Positions 8,399 to 16,523 of a stretch of 18,472 nucleotides of DNA are shown in pieces (position 1 is the first letter of the stretch; each line of letters begins with the position of its first letter). Source of the DNA: Candidatus Neomicrothrix sp. UBA7388 (GTDB lineage: Bacteria > Actinomycetota > Acidimicrobiia > Acidimicrobiales > Poriferisodalaceae); contig DKNM01000079.1 in NCBI GenBank assembly GCA_002470695.1, positions 1 through 18,472 of the forward strand. Reading direction: 5' to 3'. The notes under the pieces were generated by a model. The model searched no databases and was not told the origin of the DNA. It was given only the letters and a program-made list of their open reading frames with translations. The position numbers and the translations under genes were made by a program.

Positions 8399-9337
8399 CT
8401 ACCGAGGCGACTTAACGGATAAGTCGACGTCGTCCCATTGGCCAATGGCTGGGGAGACTTGCACAAAGTAGTCAACAACTAGATCTGCCAAAACTTGTTG
8501 CGCGAAAGGCCCCAAAGCTAAAGGGTCCATTTCTTCGAACTTTAGTTCTCGAACTACGAACACCATCCAGAGCCGACCCGAAGGGCTGAAATCTGATGCC
8601 ATGGAGACAACTTCTGAGACTTCGCCTGCAACCATTTCCCCTAACGGCGCCGCAGCTTCATTAAACGTATTCGCCCATTCCAACAAGTTTGCGCATCCGA
8701 CATCCCCATTAGATGTACGAGTAACGCCCGGCATATTGACTTGCGAAGCTACAACGGCTGCAGATTCACCAGAATCTATACGTGTCTTAGCCAATGCAGC
8801 TTCCGACTCTGTCACCGCTGCTATTACCGTCACGCAGTGAGGAGTGGAAAACTTTTCAAGCCGCGAATCAGCTTCGAAAGCCTTTACTCTCGCCCAACTC
8901 TCAAATCCACCCGAAACATGGGCTTGCACTTGGGAGTTCAATGCAACGTCGTCTACCTCGAAGTCAATTGCAAATCCTGCATCTTGAATCGCGACTGCCG
9001 CTAAACGAAGTCGGAGCATCGAAGTTAAGCGCGCCATAAAAAACTCTGGAGCTGGGTTAGAAGGATCGACAAGGCGACTGGGCGGAGATTCCTCCAAGCT
9101 TCGAAGGACAGCCTCTACGGTGACCTCACCTCCCGGATAGGTCGCTGCCACACTAGAGGGCTCCGTTAATGCGACAGCCAGTTCAAAGTCGCTCCGCAAA
9201 GCGATGCCGTCATCGTCCTGGTCAACGCTCTTAAAAACTTGCTCTCGGTCGTAGCCTTCGGAAGCGGAACCGCAACTGGAAATAAGCGCGACGACAAACA
9301 AAACCGTCAACAAGAGTAATAGTCGGGACTTCTTCAT
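8399..9337 (-). CDS. Parvulin-like (PpiC/SurA-type) peptidyl-prolyl isomerase lipoprotein
   Basis: This 312-residue secreted protein has a basic N-terminus (MKKSR), a hydrophobic core (6-19) and the lipobox ISSC ending at C22, so it is probably a membrane-anchored lipoprotein. A SurA-N-like helical region covers about 70-160. Residues about 165-265 follow the parvulin pattern: an ESEAALAKTRIDSGESAAVVAS helix, a GDVGC segment and an LGEMVAGEVSEVV strand-turn. The family catalyses prolyl cis-trans isomerisation or acts as an extracytoplasmic folding chaperone. The domain is divergent and activity is not certain. The position between mfd and mazG matches SurA-N-type lipoproteins near mfd/mazG in other actinobacteria (compare LpqU near M. 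tuberculosis mazG, although LpqU itself is a different family). An acidic DQDDDG stretch at 39-44 is unexplained. Confidence 0.78.
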   Translation of the reverse strand: MKKSRLLLLLTVLFVVALISSCGSASEGYDREQVFKSVDQDDDGIALRSDFELAVALTEPSSVAATYPGGEVTVEAVLRSLEESPPSRLVDPSNPAPEFFMARLTSMLRLRLAAVAIQDAGFAIDFEVDDVALNSQVQAHVSGGFESWARVKAFEADSRLEKFSTPHCVTVIAAVTESEAALAKTRIDSGESAAVVASQVNMPGVTRTSNGDVGCANLLEWANTFNEAAAPLGEMVAGEVSEVVSMASDFSPSGRLWMVFVVRELKFEEMDPLALGPFAQQVLADLVVDYFVQVSPAIGQWDDVDLSVKSPR

Positions 9338-9377
9338 TGAATTAATTACCTCGACGCAAAGGGTAGGCGGTCAAACT

Positions 9378-12300
9378 CTATTCAGCAGGTCGAAGCTCTC
9401 GAAGAAATTGAAAGAGCTGGCCAGGAAGTTCTTCAGTTATGTCATCTACTTGAATAGTCAACTCCTGAGATTCCTCCTTGAACGTGCCGCTCTTAAACGA
9501 GCCACTGGCACTTAAGCGACGGAAACGGACTTGCTCACCTTGACTGAGGTTAAGAGGAGAAATACGAACACGCTTTCGACTATTGGCATTGATGTCATCG
9601 ATAGCCAAACGAATGCACTCAGATCGAAGCAGGGCCACATGGAGCAAGGTTTTGGCCGACTCCGGAACCTGCCCGTACCTATCTACCCATTCAGCCTCAA
9701 TATCAGCGACTTCGACAAGTTCGCTAACACTCGCGAGCCTTCTATATGCCTCCAACCGCTGTTCTTCAGTCTCAACATAATCACTTGGTATGAAAGCTTT
9801 GATCGGAAGGTCGATATTAATCTCGGGTGCCCGAGAACTCGGCTCTCCTTTGAGCTCTGCAACTGCTTCAGTCACCATTTCACAGTAAAGGTCGTAACCA
9901 ACGGCCGCTATATGACCTGACTGGGCACCTCCGAGCAAATTGCCTGCCCCGCGAATCTCAAGATCCCGCATCGCTATGCGGAAGCCAGAGCCCAGTTGAG
10001 TAGCTTCTCCGATTGTCTTTAGCCTCTCATGTGCCTTTTCCGTGAGAATTCTGTTGGGCGGGTAAAATAAATAGGCATAAGCCCGCTGACCTGATCTCCC
10101 TACACGTCCTCGCAGCTGGTGTAATTGACCTAGCCCCATTAGGTCTGCCCGATCGACAACCAAAGTATTCACACTCGGCATATCAATTCCGGACTCGATA
10201 ATTGTGGTGCACACTAGGACGTCGTAGGAACGCTCCCAAAAGTCTATTACAACTGTTTCCAGTGACCCCTCATCCATCTGCCCATGAGCAACACCGACCC
10301 GTGCATCTGGAACTAATTCACGAAGTTGTTGCGCCACAGCATCGATATCTTCAACTCTGTTATGAACAAAGAACACTTGACCTTCGCGAAGCAATTCCCT
10401 CTTAATCGCTTCAACCACTGCCCTCTCGTCGTATTCACCAACATGAGTCAATATTGGCTGTCTCTCAGCGGGCGCTGTTTGGAGCAGTGAGAGGTCTCTG
10501 ATACCTGTGAGGCTCATCTCAAGGGTTCTAGGTATCGGAGTGGCACTCAACGTCAAAACATCAATATCAGTCTTAAATTTCTTGATCGACTCCTTATGCG
10601 TGACGCCGAATCGTTGCTCTTCGTCAACAATCAATAGTCCCAAGCTTTTGAAGCGAACATCTTCCGATAAGAGACGATGAGTTCCGATCAACACGTCGAC
10701 CGTGCCGGCAGCCGCGTCTTGTATCACTTTACGTTGTTGTGCCCCTGTCAAGAAGCGGCTCAGCGCTTCGACGCGGACCGGGTGAGATGAAAATCTTTCT
10801 TCGAACGTTTGGTGATGTTGCTGAGCTAATAGTGTTGTTGGAACAAGGACGGCAACCTGTTTGCCATCGGCGACCGCGCTGAATGCTGCTCTCATTGCTA
10901 CTTCGGTCTTACCAAATCCCACATCACCACAGATAAGCCTGTCCATTGGGTGAGACGACTCCATATCGTTCAAGACTTCCTGAATGGCAGTCATCTGATC
11001 TGGCGTCTCTTCAAATACAAACGAATCAGAGAGTTCTCTCATCCACGGAGTCTCAGAAGGGAACGAGTGTCCAGGACTTTGAATTCGTGACTGATAAAGC
11101 AGAACGAGCTCTTGAGCAATTTCAGATACTGCGCTACGAACACGTTGCTTCTGTTTGGCAAACTCAATTCCGCCCATACGACTTAAGGAAGGGAGTTCAC
11201 CGCCTACATACGGACGGATCAAAGCTACTTGATCACTCGGAAGATAGAGCTTGTCGGAACCCTTGAAGTCAAGGACTAGATAGTCGCGTTCCGAACCCAT
11301 AAGACGTCGATGTTCCATTCCCGAATATTTCGCCACTCCATGGTGATGGTGCACCACAAAATCGCCGGTCTGCAGGTCTTCAAATGTCCTCTGCGCGGAA
11401 TTTCTCGTTCGAGCAACTCTGTGAGTTCTCCGACGTCCGGTGATATCTCTCTCGGTCAGAACTGCAAGCCCAATTTCGGGAGCAATAAATCCATATTCTA
11501 AGGAGGCCGTTACAACGACATCTTTCTCCAAACTTTCGAGAATCTCGTCTTCGCTGACATCAACCTCTATGTTTTCTGAACGCAGTGTTGAAGCAACTCT
11601 TTGAGCTGACCCATCGCCGCTAGCAGCGACAACTAGTTGATTTCCGCGAACAGAGGAAACGTCGCGAATCTGTTTCAGTAAACGAGTCATACCCCCTGCT
11701 GGACTTTCCCATGCTTGGGTATCAAATGCGGCTTGATCAGAATGGGATCTTGTGCTGGTGAGCATCCAGAGATCGGAACTGTTTTCTCGCAAAGCCCGCT
11801 CATACGTGACGTGCATCGAAGGCAATTTGGTATTTGCTTCGCCTTCCTTCGGCACCTCCCAAGTGGTGGCCAATGACTTGGCTAGCGCCGCTTCATCATC
11901 GGTTAACTCTGCAGATCGATCTCTTAATCGCTTTGGATCGATCAAGAGCACAAGGGCATCTTTAGGCAGCAAGTCACCTATGACTAATTCTTCTTCAACT
12001 AGCCATGGAAGCCAGGACTCCATGCCGTCAAAAAACTGTCCGGTCGCTATTCGCTCCCAATGTTCCTTACCCCAAGGCTCCTCCGTTATAAGTCGCTGGG
12101 CTCTTGTTTGGAGTCTCAAGCTCGGCACGATTTCCCGAGTAGGAACGATTTTAGCCAATTCGACGTCGGCCTTCGATCTTTGATCTGTTATCGAGAAGTT
12201 CGTTAAACGATCAATTAGATCACCCCAAAGATCCATCCTTATTGGGTTTTGACCCGTAGCGGGAAACACATCAAGAATCCCGCCTCTAATCGCAAAATCG

Positions 12301-12818
12301 CCACGCCTTTCAACTTGGTGCTCTCTGCGATATCCGCCGTCTACCAAAGTGGTCGCAAGTGTCGCAAGGTCGGCAGAATCACCTTTTCTTAGAGTCGTGA
12401 TCGGCAAATCTAAGACGTCGGGGTTAATTTTTTGGAGCATCGACCGAATTGGAGCTACGACTACCTCTGGTGGGTTCCCATTTTTTAATTTCCGGAACAG
12501 TTCAATTCTTTGCCCCATTGTTTCGGTGCCCGGGCTTACCCTCTCGAAAGGCAGCGTCTCCCATGCAGGAAACAGACAGACTCGATCCTCTCCCAGCCAG
12601 ATAAGCAGATCATCCCTCAGACGTTCAGCTTCACTAGCTGTCGAAGTAACGGCCACGATCGGCCTTTTTTTGCTGATTTCGGCAAGGCCAGCTATGAAAA
12701 AGGCGCGCGCTGCTTCAGTTACCACTACCTCAGCCGACTTGCGGCCAAGTAGCTGACGCAGGGAGCCTTCATTAGCTAAGCGCTTAGGCAAGAGGGATAA
12801 GGCGCCTGGCTCCTTCAT
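9378..12818 (-). CDS. mfd: Transcription-repair coupling factor Mfd
   Basis: This 1146-residue full-length Mfd is a dsDNA translocase that displaces RNA polymerase stalled at lesions and recruits UvrA. Domains in order are: a UvrB-like N-terminal module (1-320) with the ERRGDFAIRGGILDVFP segment (170-186); a CarD-like RNA-polymerase-interaction domain (about 483-540, including DFVVHHHHGVAKYSG); and a RecG-like helicase motor with Walker A GDVGFGKTE (631-639), DEEQ box (732-735), LSATPIPRTLEMSLTG (757-772, the translocation motif) and RGRVGRSGQ (903-911). A C-terminal autoinhibitory TRCF domain follows. The ATG overlaps the pth stop as ATGA, indicating coupled translation. The pth-mfd pairing is common in bacteria. 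Nothing is truncated or unusual. Confidence 0.98.
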   Translation of the reverse strand: MKEPGALSLLPKRLANEGSLRQLLGRKSAEVVVTEAARAFFIAGLAEISKKRPIVAVTSTASEAERLRDDLLIWLGEDRVCLFPAWETLPFERVSPGTETMGQRIELFRKLKNGNPPEVVVAPIRSMLQKINPDVLDLPITTLRKGDSADLATLATTLVDGGYRREHQVERRGDFAIRGGILDVFPATGQNPIRMDLWGDLIDRLTNFSITDQRSKADVELAKIVPTREIVPSLRLQTRAQRLITEEPWGKEHWERIATGQFFDGMESWLPWLVEEELVIGDLLPKDALVLLIDPKRLRDRSAELTDDEAALAKSLATTWEVPKEGEANTKLPSMHVTYERALRENSSDLWMLTSTRSHSDQAAFDTQAWESPAGGMTRLLKQIRDVSSVRGNQLVVAASGDGSAQRVASTLRSENIEVDVSEDEILESLEKDVVVTASLEYGFIAPEIGLAVLTERDITGRRRTHRVARTRNSAQRTFEDLQTGDFVVHHHHGVAKYSGMEHRRLMGSERDYLVLDFKGSDKLYLPSDQVALIRPYVGGELPSLSRMGGIEFAKQKQRVRSAVSEIAQELVLLYQSRIQSPGHSFPSETPWMRELSDSFVFEETPDQMTAIQEVLNDMESSHPMDRLICGDVGFGKTEVAMRAAFSAVADGKQVAVLVPTTLLAQQHHQTFEERFSSHPVRVEALSRFLTGAQQRKVIQDAAAGTVDVLIGTHRLLSEDVRFKSLGLLIVDEEQRFGVTHKESIKKFKTDIDVLTLSATPIPRTLEMSLTGIRDLSLLQTAPAERQPILTHVGEYDERAVVEAIKRELLREGQVFFVHNRVEDIDAVAQQLRELVPDARVGVAHGQMDEGSLETVVIDFWERSYDVLVCTTIIESGIDMPSVNTLVVDRADLMGLGQLHQLRGRVGRSGQRAYAYLFYPPNRILTEKAHERLKTIGEATQLGSGFRIAMRDLEIRGAGNLLGGAQSGHIAAVGYDLYCEMVTEAVAELKGEPSSRAPEINIDLPIKAFIPSDYVETEEQRLEAYRRLASVSELVEVADIEAEWVDRYGQVPESAKTLLHVALLRSECIRLAIDDINANSRKRVRISPLNLSQGEQVRFRRLSASGSFKSGTFKEESQELTIQVDDITEELPGQLFQFLRELRPAE

Positions 12819-13435
12819 AGCTGTCGACCATTGATTTCATTCATGGCTAAATCAACGCCATCTTCAATAACTAGTCTTGCCGCTTCAACACCCGTCTCAA
12901 CGCCCCTATCGAGCATCGATCGATCGTCGGGGCTTGGTCGCCGCAAAACCCAATTTTTTCCTTGATCAGGGTGAGGGGGTTTCCCGACCCCAACTCGGAT
13001 GCGAATAAATTCGTCGTTCTTTAAATGCTGACTAATGGACTTCAAACCGTTGTGACCAGCGGAAGAACCGCCGCGCTTGATTTTTACCCTCCCGGGCTCC
13101 AAATCAAGCTCATCGTGGACAACAATCACCCGACTAATATCCGTCACGCCATTGTTCCTTATTAATGGAGATACGGCCTCACCACTTAGGTTCATATAAG
13201 TAGTCGGGCAAGCGAGAATGCACCGAAGACCGAAGAAATCAACTACGGCAACTCGCGCCTTGGCCGGACGAGAGACCTCTAACTTCGCTCGCTGCATCTC
13301 CGCAAGCTTTTCGATGACTTCGTAGCCGAGGTTGTGGCGGCTTCCAAGATACTTATCGCCCGGGTTTCCAAGACCCACGACCAGGTAGTCGGCTGGAGTG
13401 CCGCGCCGTTGGGCGGCGCGACGAAATACCGACAC
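12815..13435 (-). CDS. pth: Peptidyl-tRNA hydrolase
   Basis: This 206-residue enzyme cleaves peptidyl-tRNA released by stalled or drop-off ribosomes and recycles the tRNA. The expected active-site residues are all there: H34 (SRHNLGYE), N82 (TTYMN), D108 (HDELD) and N129 (AGHNGL), as are VVGLGNPG (19-26) and the IRVGVGKPP segment. A basic N-terminal extension of about 15 residues (MSVFRRAAQRRG) precedes the core; no ATG is available nearer the core, so the GTG at 13435 is the best start. It begins 11 bases after rplY, without an evident ribosome site, and overlaps mfd by four bases. Confidence 0.97.
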   Translation of the reverse strand: MSVFRRAAQRRGTPADYLVVGLGNPGDKYLGSRHNLGYEVIEKLAEMQRAKLEVSRPAKARVAVVDFFGLRCILACPTTYMNLSGEAVSPLIRNNGVTDISRVIVVHDELDLEPGRVKIKRGGSSAGHNGLKSISQHLKNDEFIRIRVGVGKPPHPDQGKNWVLRRPSPDDRSMLDRGVETGVEAARLVIEDGVDLAMNEINGRQL

Positions 13436-13446
13436 AGTCGGCGAGC

Positions 13447-14127
13447 TTAGCTATCTTCGCCAGCGTCATCGCTGGCATCATCAGCGCTTCCAGTCGATAC
13501 CTCGCTGACCTCTTCGCCTTCTGCCATTTCCGTTGCTTCTGCTCCTTCAGCATCTTCAGCAGCGACTGCGGCTCTACTGCGTTGCCCAATTGCGATAAGA
13601 GAATCTTCTTCGACCTGTGGCACAACACCACTACCCATCTCAAGGTCAGAAACTCGTATCGGATTTTCAATAGACATCTCCGATATGTCAGCTTCGAAAA
13701 CCTGGGGAATGTTGCCGGCGGGCGATTCAACGGTCAAGGTCATCATTTGCTGTTGGACAACAGCACCCTCTTGCCTTACTAAAACAGCGTCGCCGGTGAG
13801 CGTAATCGGCACATCAACGATCAACCTCTGGTCGATATCTATCAACATAAAGTCGACGTGAGTAACGCGGTTGGCTATCGGGTCGCGCTGCATATTTTTT
13901 ACGATCGTAAGACAGTCATTTCCGTCAACGTCGAGGGTAATAACGGCGTTGGGGCCTGCCGCATTCAAGGCCGCCCTAAATTTAGGGCGGTCCAAAGTTA
14001 CTGGAAGCGGATCCTTGCCTTGGCCATAAACAACAGCGGGAATTTTATCTTCGCGACGCAATCTCCGCGATGAGCGGCTGCCTTGGTCACGACCTGTGTT
14101 GGCCTCAAGCTTTATTTCTGACGACAT
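13447..14127 (-). CDS. rplY: 50S ribosomal protein bL25 (CTC/TL5 form)
   Basis: This 226-residue protein is the long, two-domain bL25 (CTC) rather than the about 95-residue E. coli form. The N-terminal beta-barrel (1-90) binds 5S rRNA and contains KIPAVVYGQGKDPLPVTL (28-45) and the HVDFM strand; the C-terminal domain (about 95-180) has the SPAGNIPQVFEADIS segment. The last 40 residues are a low-complexity acidic Ala/Glu/Asp/Ser tail, common in actinobacterial CTC proteins. The ATG at 14127 is preceded by AGGAG at nine bases. It lies between prs and pth, as in M. tuberculosis. Confidence 0.96.
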   Translation of the reverse strand: MSSEIKLEANTGRDQGSRSSRRLRREDKIPAVVYGQGKDPLPVTLDRPKFRAALNAAGPNAVITLDVDGNDCLTIVKNMQRDPIANRVTHVDFMLIDIDQRLIVDVPITLTGDAVLVRQEGAVVQQQMMTLTVESPAGNIPQVFEADISEMSIENPIRVSDLEMGSGVVPQVEEDSLIAIGQRSRAAVAAEDAEGAEATEMAEGEEVSEVSTGSADDASDDAGEDS

Positions 14128-14136
14128 CGCTTATGA

Positions 14137-14141
14137 CTCCT
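14137..14141 (-). promoter_or_regulatory. RBS of rplY
   Basis: AGGAG on the minus strand, nine bases before the rplY ATG. The 112-base gap between prs and rplY also contains a weak hairpin (14191-14206) without a U-tract. Confidence 0.65.
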
Positions 14142-14239
14142 GAAAAGAAATGTGCAGGCGGCGCTATTTCTGCGGGCCTTTGCGAGCCACCAGTGTAGAG
14201 CCACTGTCTACTCATCACTCACGCTGGGCGGGGTCTTCT

Positions 14240-15223
14240 TCAGGAGTGGTTTTCACCGTCAAAGATCTCCGAAACTGAAGTATCTTCGAAGACGGACTCA
14301 AGTGCATCAGCCAGAATTCCCGCCGCGCTCAGAATTTCTAGTTTGTCAAACCGCTTTGCGTCAGGAATAGGAACGGTATCGGTAACGATAACCCTACTTA
14401 GTGCTGAATTCTTGAGGCGGTCCACCGCGGGACCCGAGAAGACGGCGTGAGTGGTAGCACACAAGACGTCAGAAGCTCCGTGAGCGGACAAGGTATCCAC
14501 GGCTGCGCAAATTGTTCCCGCCGTGTCCACCATGTCATCGATAATGACGCAAGTTCGCCCTTCCACATCACCCATGACTCCGAGCGCTTCAACTTCATTA
14601 GCTGCCTGCAGCGACCTCCGCTTATAAATGGTTGCTACCTCGCAATCAAGTTTTTTTGCGTACCGTTCGGCAACTTTCACACGACCGGTATCGGGAGAGA
14701 CAATTACTGAACGATCTGGGATAACCGACTGCAGGTAATCGATTAATACAGGTGCGGCAGTTAGGTGGTCCACGGGTCCTTCGAAGAAACCCTGTATCTG
14801 GCCGGAATGCAGGTCAATGCTTACGAGCCTGTCGGCGCCAGCCTGCAGCAACAAGTCTGATACGAGCCGCGCAGTTATGGGTTCTCGACCTTGAGCTTTG
14901 CGATCCTGGCGTGCGTATCCGTAAAACGGTGCTACGGCAGTGATGCGCTTTGCTGAAGCTCTTCTGGCCGCATCAACCATTATCAGGTGCTCCATTATCG
15001 CGTCATTAACGCTCATATTTTCGGTCCCAGCATGGCTCTGGATAATAAAGACATCGCCACCACGAACCGACTCCTCGAAGCGACACTTGATTTCCCCATT
15101 AGCGAAATCAATCAAGCCGGGGTCGCCCAAAGCTATTCCCAAATGCTGGCAGATTTCCTCAGCAAGAACCGGGTTTGCCCGGCCAGTGAATAGGTGCAGT
15201 CGTTTTTTCGTTACGAGTTCCAT
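14240..15223 (-). CDS. prs: Ribose-phosphate pyrophosphokinase (PRPP synthetase, EC 2.7.6.1)
   Basis: This 327-residue class I PRPP synthetase makes phosphoribosyl pyrophosphate from ribose-5-phosphate and ATP for purine, pyrimidine, His, Trp and NAD synthesis. Visible motifs are FTGRANP (12-18), the DFANGEIKCRFEESVRG segment (39-55), YGYARQDRK (101-109), the metal/catalytic SIDLHSGQIQGFF (135-147), the flexible-loop KRR (201-203) and the PRPP-binding loop VIIDDMVDTAGTI (226-238). I chose the ATG at 15223 because it gives the usual N-terminus and length; a longer frame to 15298 would add 25 unrelated residues. It follows glmU after about 100 bases, the order seen in M. tuberculosis (glmU-prsA). 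Confidence 0.97.
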   Translation of the reverse strand: MELVTKKRLHLFTGRANPVLAEEICQHLGIALGDPGLIDFANGEIKCRFEESVRGGDVFIIQSHAGTENMSVNDAIMEHLIMVDAARRASAKRITAVAPFYGYARQDRKAQGREPITARLVSDLLLQAGADRLVSIDLHSGQIQGFFEGPVDHLTAAPVLIDYLQSVIPDRSVIVSPDTGRVKVAERYAKKLDCEVATIYKRRSLQAANEVEALGVMGDVEGRTCVIIDDMVDTAGTICAAVDTLSAHGASDVLCATTHAVFSGPAVDRLKNSALSRVIVTDTVPIPDAKRFDKLEILSAAGILADALESVFEDTSVSEIFDGENHS

Positions 15224-15324
15224 CGCCGCCCCGCGTTTGGAAGAGTTACATATAGGTCCCGTGACAGTAGCTGACGCGGCAGCCTCTTCCGGGCCCAATA
15301 AGTGATCTTGTTCTAAATACCGTC

Positions 15325-16089
15325 TTATCGAGGATCGAACCCCTGCCTAGCAACAATCAAATCCTCGCACTTAGCAAGTTGCTCAAGGTCATTTACCCCA
15401 AGGACCTCATTTGCATCAGCAACTTTAATTGACGTTACCAGTTGGCCCTCTTTCACCATGATCTCGATCACGTCTGTCAGGTAAAGCTCACTTTGTGAAT
15501 TTGAGCTTTCTACCTTATGAAGCGCCGCCGCAAGTAAGTCGAAATCAAAGCAATAGACCGATGTATTAACTTCATTAATCGCTAATTCCGTTGCGGAAGC
15601 ATCCCTATGCTCAACGATTCGTTGAATATCGCCTGCCTCATCTCTTACGATTCGCCCATAGCCGTCAGGTTCAGCAACGTCAGCCGTTAGCAAGGTCGCT
15701 GCAGCGGCCGACTTGGTGTGAACTTGCTGAACTTGTGACAAGGTGTGGGACCGCAGAAGAGGCATGTCTCCTGGGGTAATAAGAACATCGCCGAAACTTT
15801 CTTGATCCATCAACGCGTCAATAGCAATGGACGTAGCGTGAGCCGTTCCGAGTTGTTCCTCTTGCTCAACGAACTCATATTTTGCGGGCACTCGAAGGCT
15901 GTTAGTTATCGTTTTCTTAACTTCTGCCGATTGGTAGCCGACAACGACCACGATGCTGCTTACCTCAGTTTGGGCCAACGCTTCGATGACGTAATTTGCC
16001 ATTGGCTGTCCGCACAGTAAGTGCAGCGGCTTAGGAATTTCGGACCCCATCCGCGTTCCTTTTCCCGCAGCGAGGACAAGTGCTTTCAT
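15325..16089 (-). CDS. glmU: GlmU N-terminal UDP-GlcNAc pyrophosphorylase domain only
   Basis: This 254-residue nucleotidyltransferase corresponds to only the first half of GlmU. The uridyltransferase residues are complete: LAAGKGTRM (6-14), K20, QEEQLGTAHA (76-85), GDMPLL (107-112), GYGRI (143-147), E160, N175 and the metal-binding N233 in LGVND. It should convert GlcNAc-1-P and UTP to UDP-GlcNAc for peptidoglycan synthesis. The stop comes right after the domain boundary, so the left-handed beta-helix that acetylates glucosamine-1-P (residues about 255-450 in normal GlmU) is absent, and the 100 bases downstream show no remnant of it. The ATG at 16089 fits the family; a GTG at 16116 would add nine residues. 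The place next to prs supports orthology with glmU. Confidence 0.88.
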   Translation of the reverse strand: MKALVLAAGKGTRMGSEIPKPLHLLCGQPMANYVIEALAQTEVSSIVVVVGYQSAEVKKTITNSLRVPAKYEFVEQEEQLGTAHATSIAIDALMDQESFGDVLITPGDMPLLRSHTLSQVQQVHTKSAAAATLLTADVAEPDGYGRIVRDEAGDIQRIVEHRDASATELAINEVNTSVYCFDFDLLAAALHKVESSNSQSELYLTDVIEIMVKEGQLVTSIKVADANEVLGVNDLEQLAKCEDLIVARQGFDPR

Positions 16090-16179
16090 CTGATGCTCGG
16101 ATAAGTTTTGATTCACGTCAGGGGGGTCCGTTCGTTGACGCCATCAGCAGGTGGCTCAAATTTAGTCCGAGAGAACCAG

Positions 16180-16251
16180 TTCGGGGAGGAGGGCTCGAAC
16201 CTCCATTGTCGGGATCAAAACCCGATGTCCTGCCAATTGAACGATCCCCGA
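16180..16251 (-). tRNA. tRNA-Gln (anticodon UUG)
   Basis: The minus strand folds into a 72-base cloverleaf. The acceptor stem is TCGGGGA/TCCCCGA with discriminator A, the D stem GTTC/GGAC, the anticodon stem TCGGG/CCCGA around loop TTTTGAT (anticodon TTG), the variable loop has four bases, and the T stem is GGAGG/CCTCC with loop TTCGAGC. The 3' CCA is not encoded (the next bases are CTG), as is usual in actinobacteria. It reads CAA and, by wobble, CAG. Confidence 0.97.
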
Positions 16252-16348
16252 CCGTCGAGCACGCTAAGTGCTAGGTCGACACGCCCAGCTTAACGATGAG
16301 AGCGCGGGTTATGGGATATTGATTAGACAATGTCGTCGAAATAGCACG

Positions 16349-16377
16349 TTGGCTCTTGCCAGCGCTTCGGATACCCT
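16349..16377 (+). promoter_or_regulatory. Candidate promoter of the bS22-type gene
   Basis: TTGGCT (16349-16354), a 17-base spacer and TACCCT (16372-16377) fit an actinobacterial -35/-10 pair (-10 of form TANNNT). The -10 ends only nine bases before the ATG at 16387, and no ribosome-binding site is present, so transcription would start within a few bases of the start codon and give a nearly leaderless mRNA. This is pattern evidence only. Confidence 0.42.
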
Positions 16378-16386
16378 GCGAACCTC

Positions 16387-16482
16387 ATGGGATCCTTAGT
16401 AAAGAAGCGTCGTAAGCGTATGCGCAAGAAAAAGCATAAGAAGATGCTGCGTCGCACGCGCTATCAGCGCCGTAACAAATAG
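16387..16482 (+). CDS. bS22-type (AURKAIP1/COX24-domain) small ribosomal protein
   Basis: This 31-residue, extremely basic protein (MGSLVKKRRKRMRKKKHKK, then MLRRTRYQRRNK) is too short for ordinary gene finding but matches the actinobacterial family annotated as AURKAIP1/COX24 domain protein. In mycobacteria that protein was found bound to the 30S subunit near the decoding centre and called bS22; the mitochondrial relative is mS38. About two thirds of the residues are Lys or Arg. It is the only plus-strand gene in the housekeeping block, convergent with ispE (41 bases apart) and divergent from tRNA-Gln. There is no Shine-Dalgarno sequence. The ending RRTRxQRRxK is diagnostic. Confidence 0.9.
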   Translation: MGSLVKKRRKRMRKKKHKKMLRRTRYQRRNK

Positions 16483-16485
16483 TTC

Positions 16486-16503
16486 GAAGTTCTAGAAGTT
16501 CTA
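16486..16503. repeat. Perfect tandem 9-base repeat
   Basis: GAAGTTCTA is repeated twice head to tail just after the bS22-type stop codon, in the 41-base gap facing the ispE stop. The repeat contains the small palindrome TTCTAGAA at its junction. It does not form a convincing terminator. Its meaning, if any, is unknown. Confidence 0.6.
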
Positions 16504-16523
16504 CTCAACTCATCTGGTCGAAT

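Noticed and set aside
12349..12756. 135-codon plus-strand open frame within mfd
   Set aside because: Serine/arginine-rich antisense shadow of the conserved UvrB-like module of Mfd; no recognisable domain.
14191..14206. CAGTG-6-CACTG hairpin in the prs/rplY gap as a terminator
   Set aside because: A five-base-pair stem without a following U-tract is not enough to call termination between these co-oriented genes.
15224..15298. N-terminal extension of prs
   Set aside because: The frame is open, but the extra 25 residues do not resemble PRPP synthetases and the ATG at 15223 gives the standard N-terminus.
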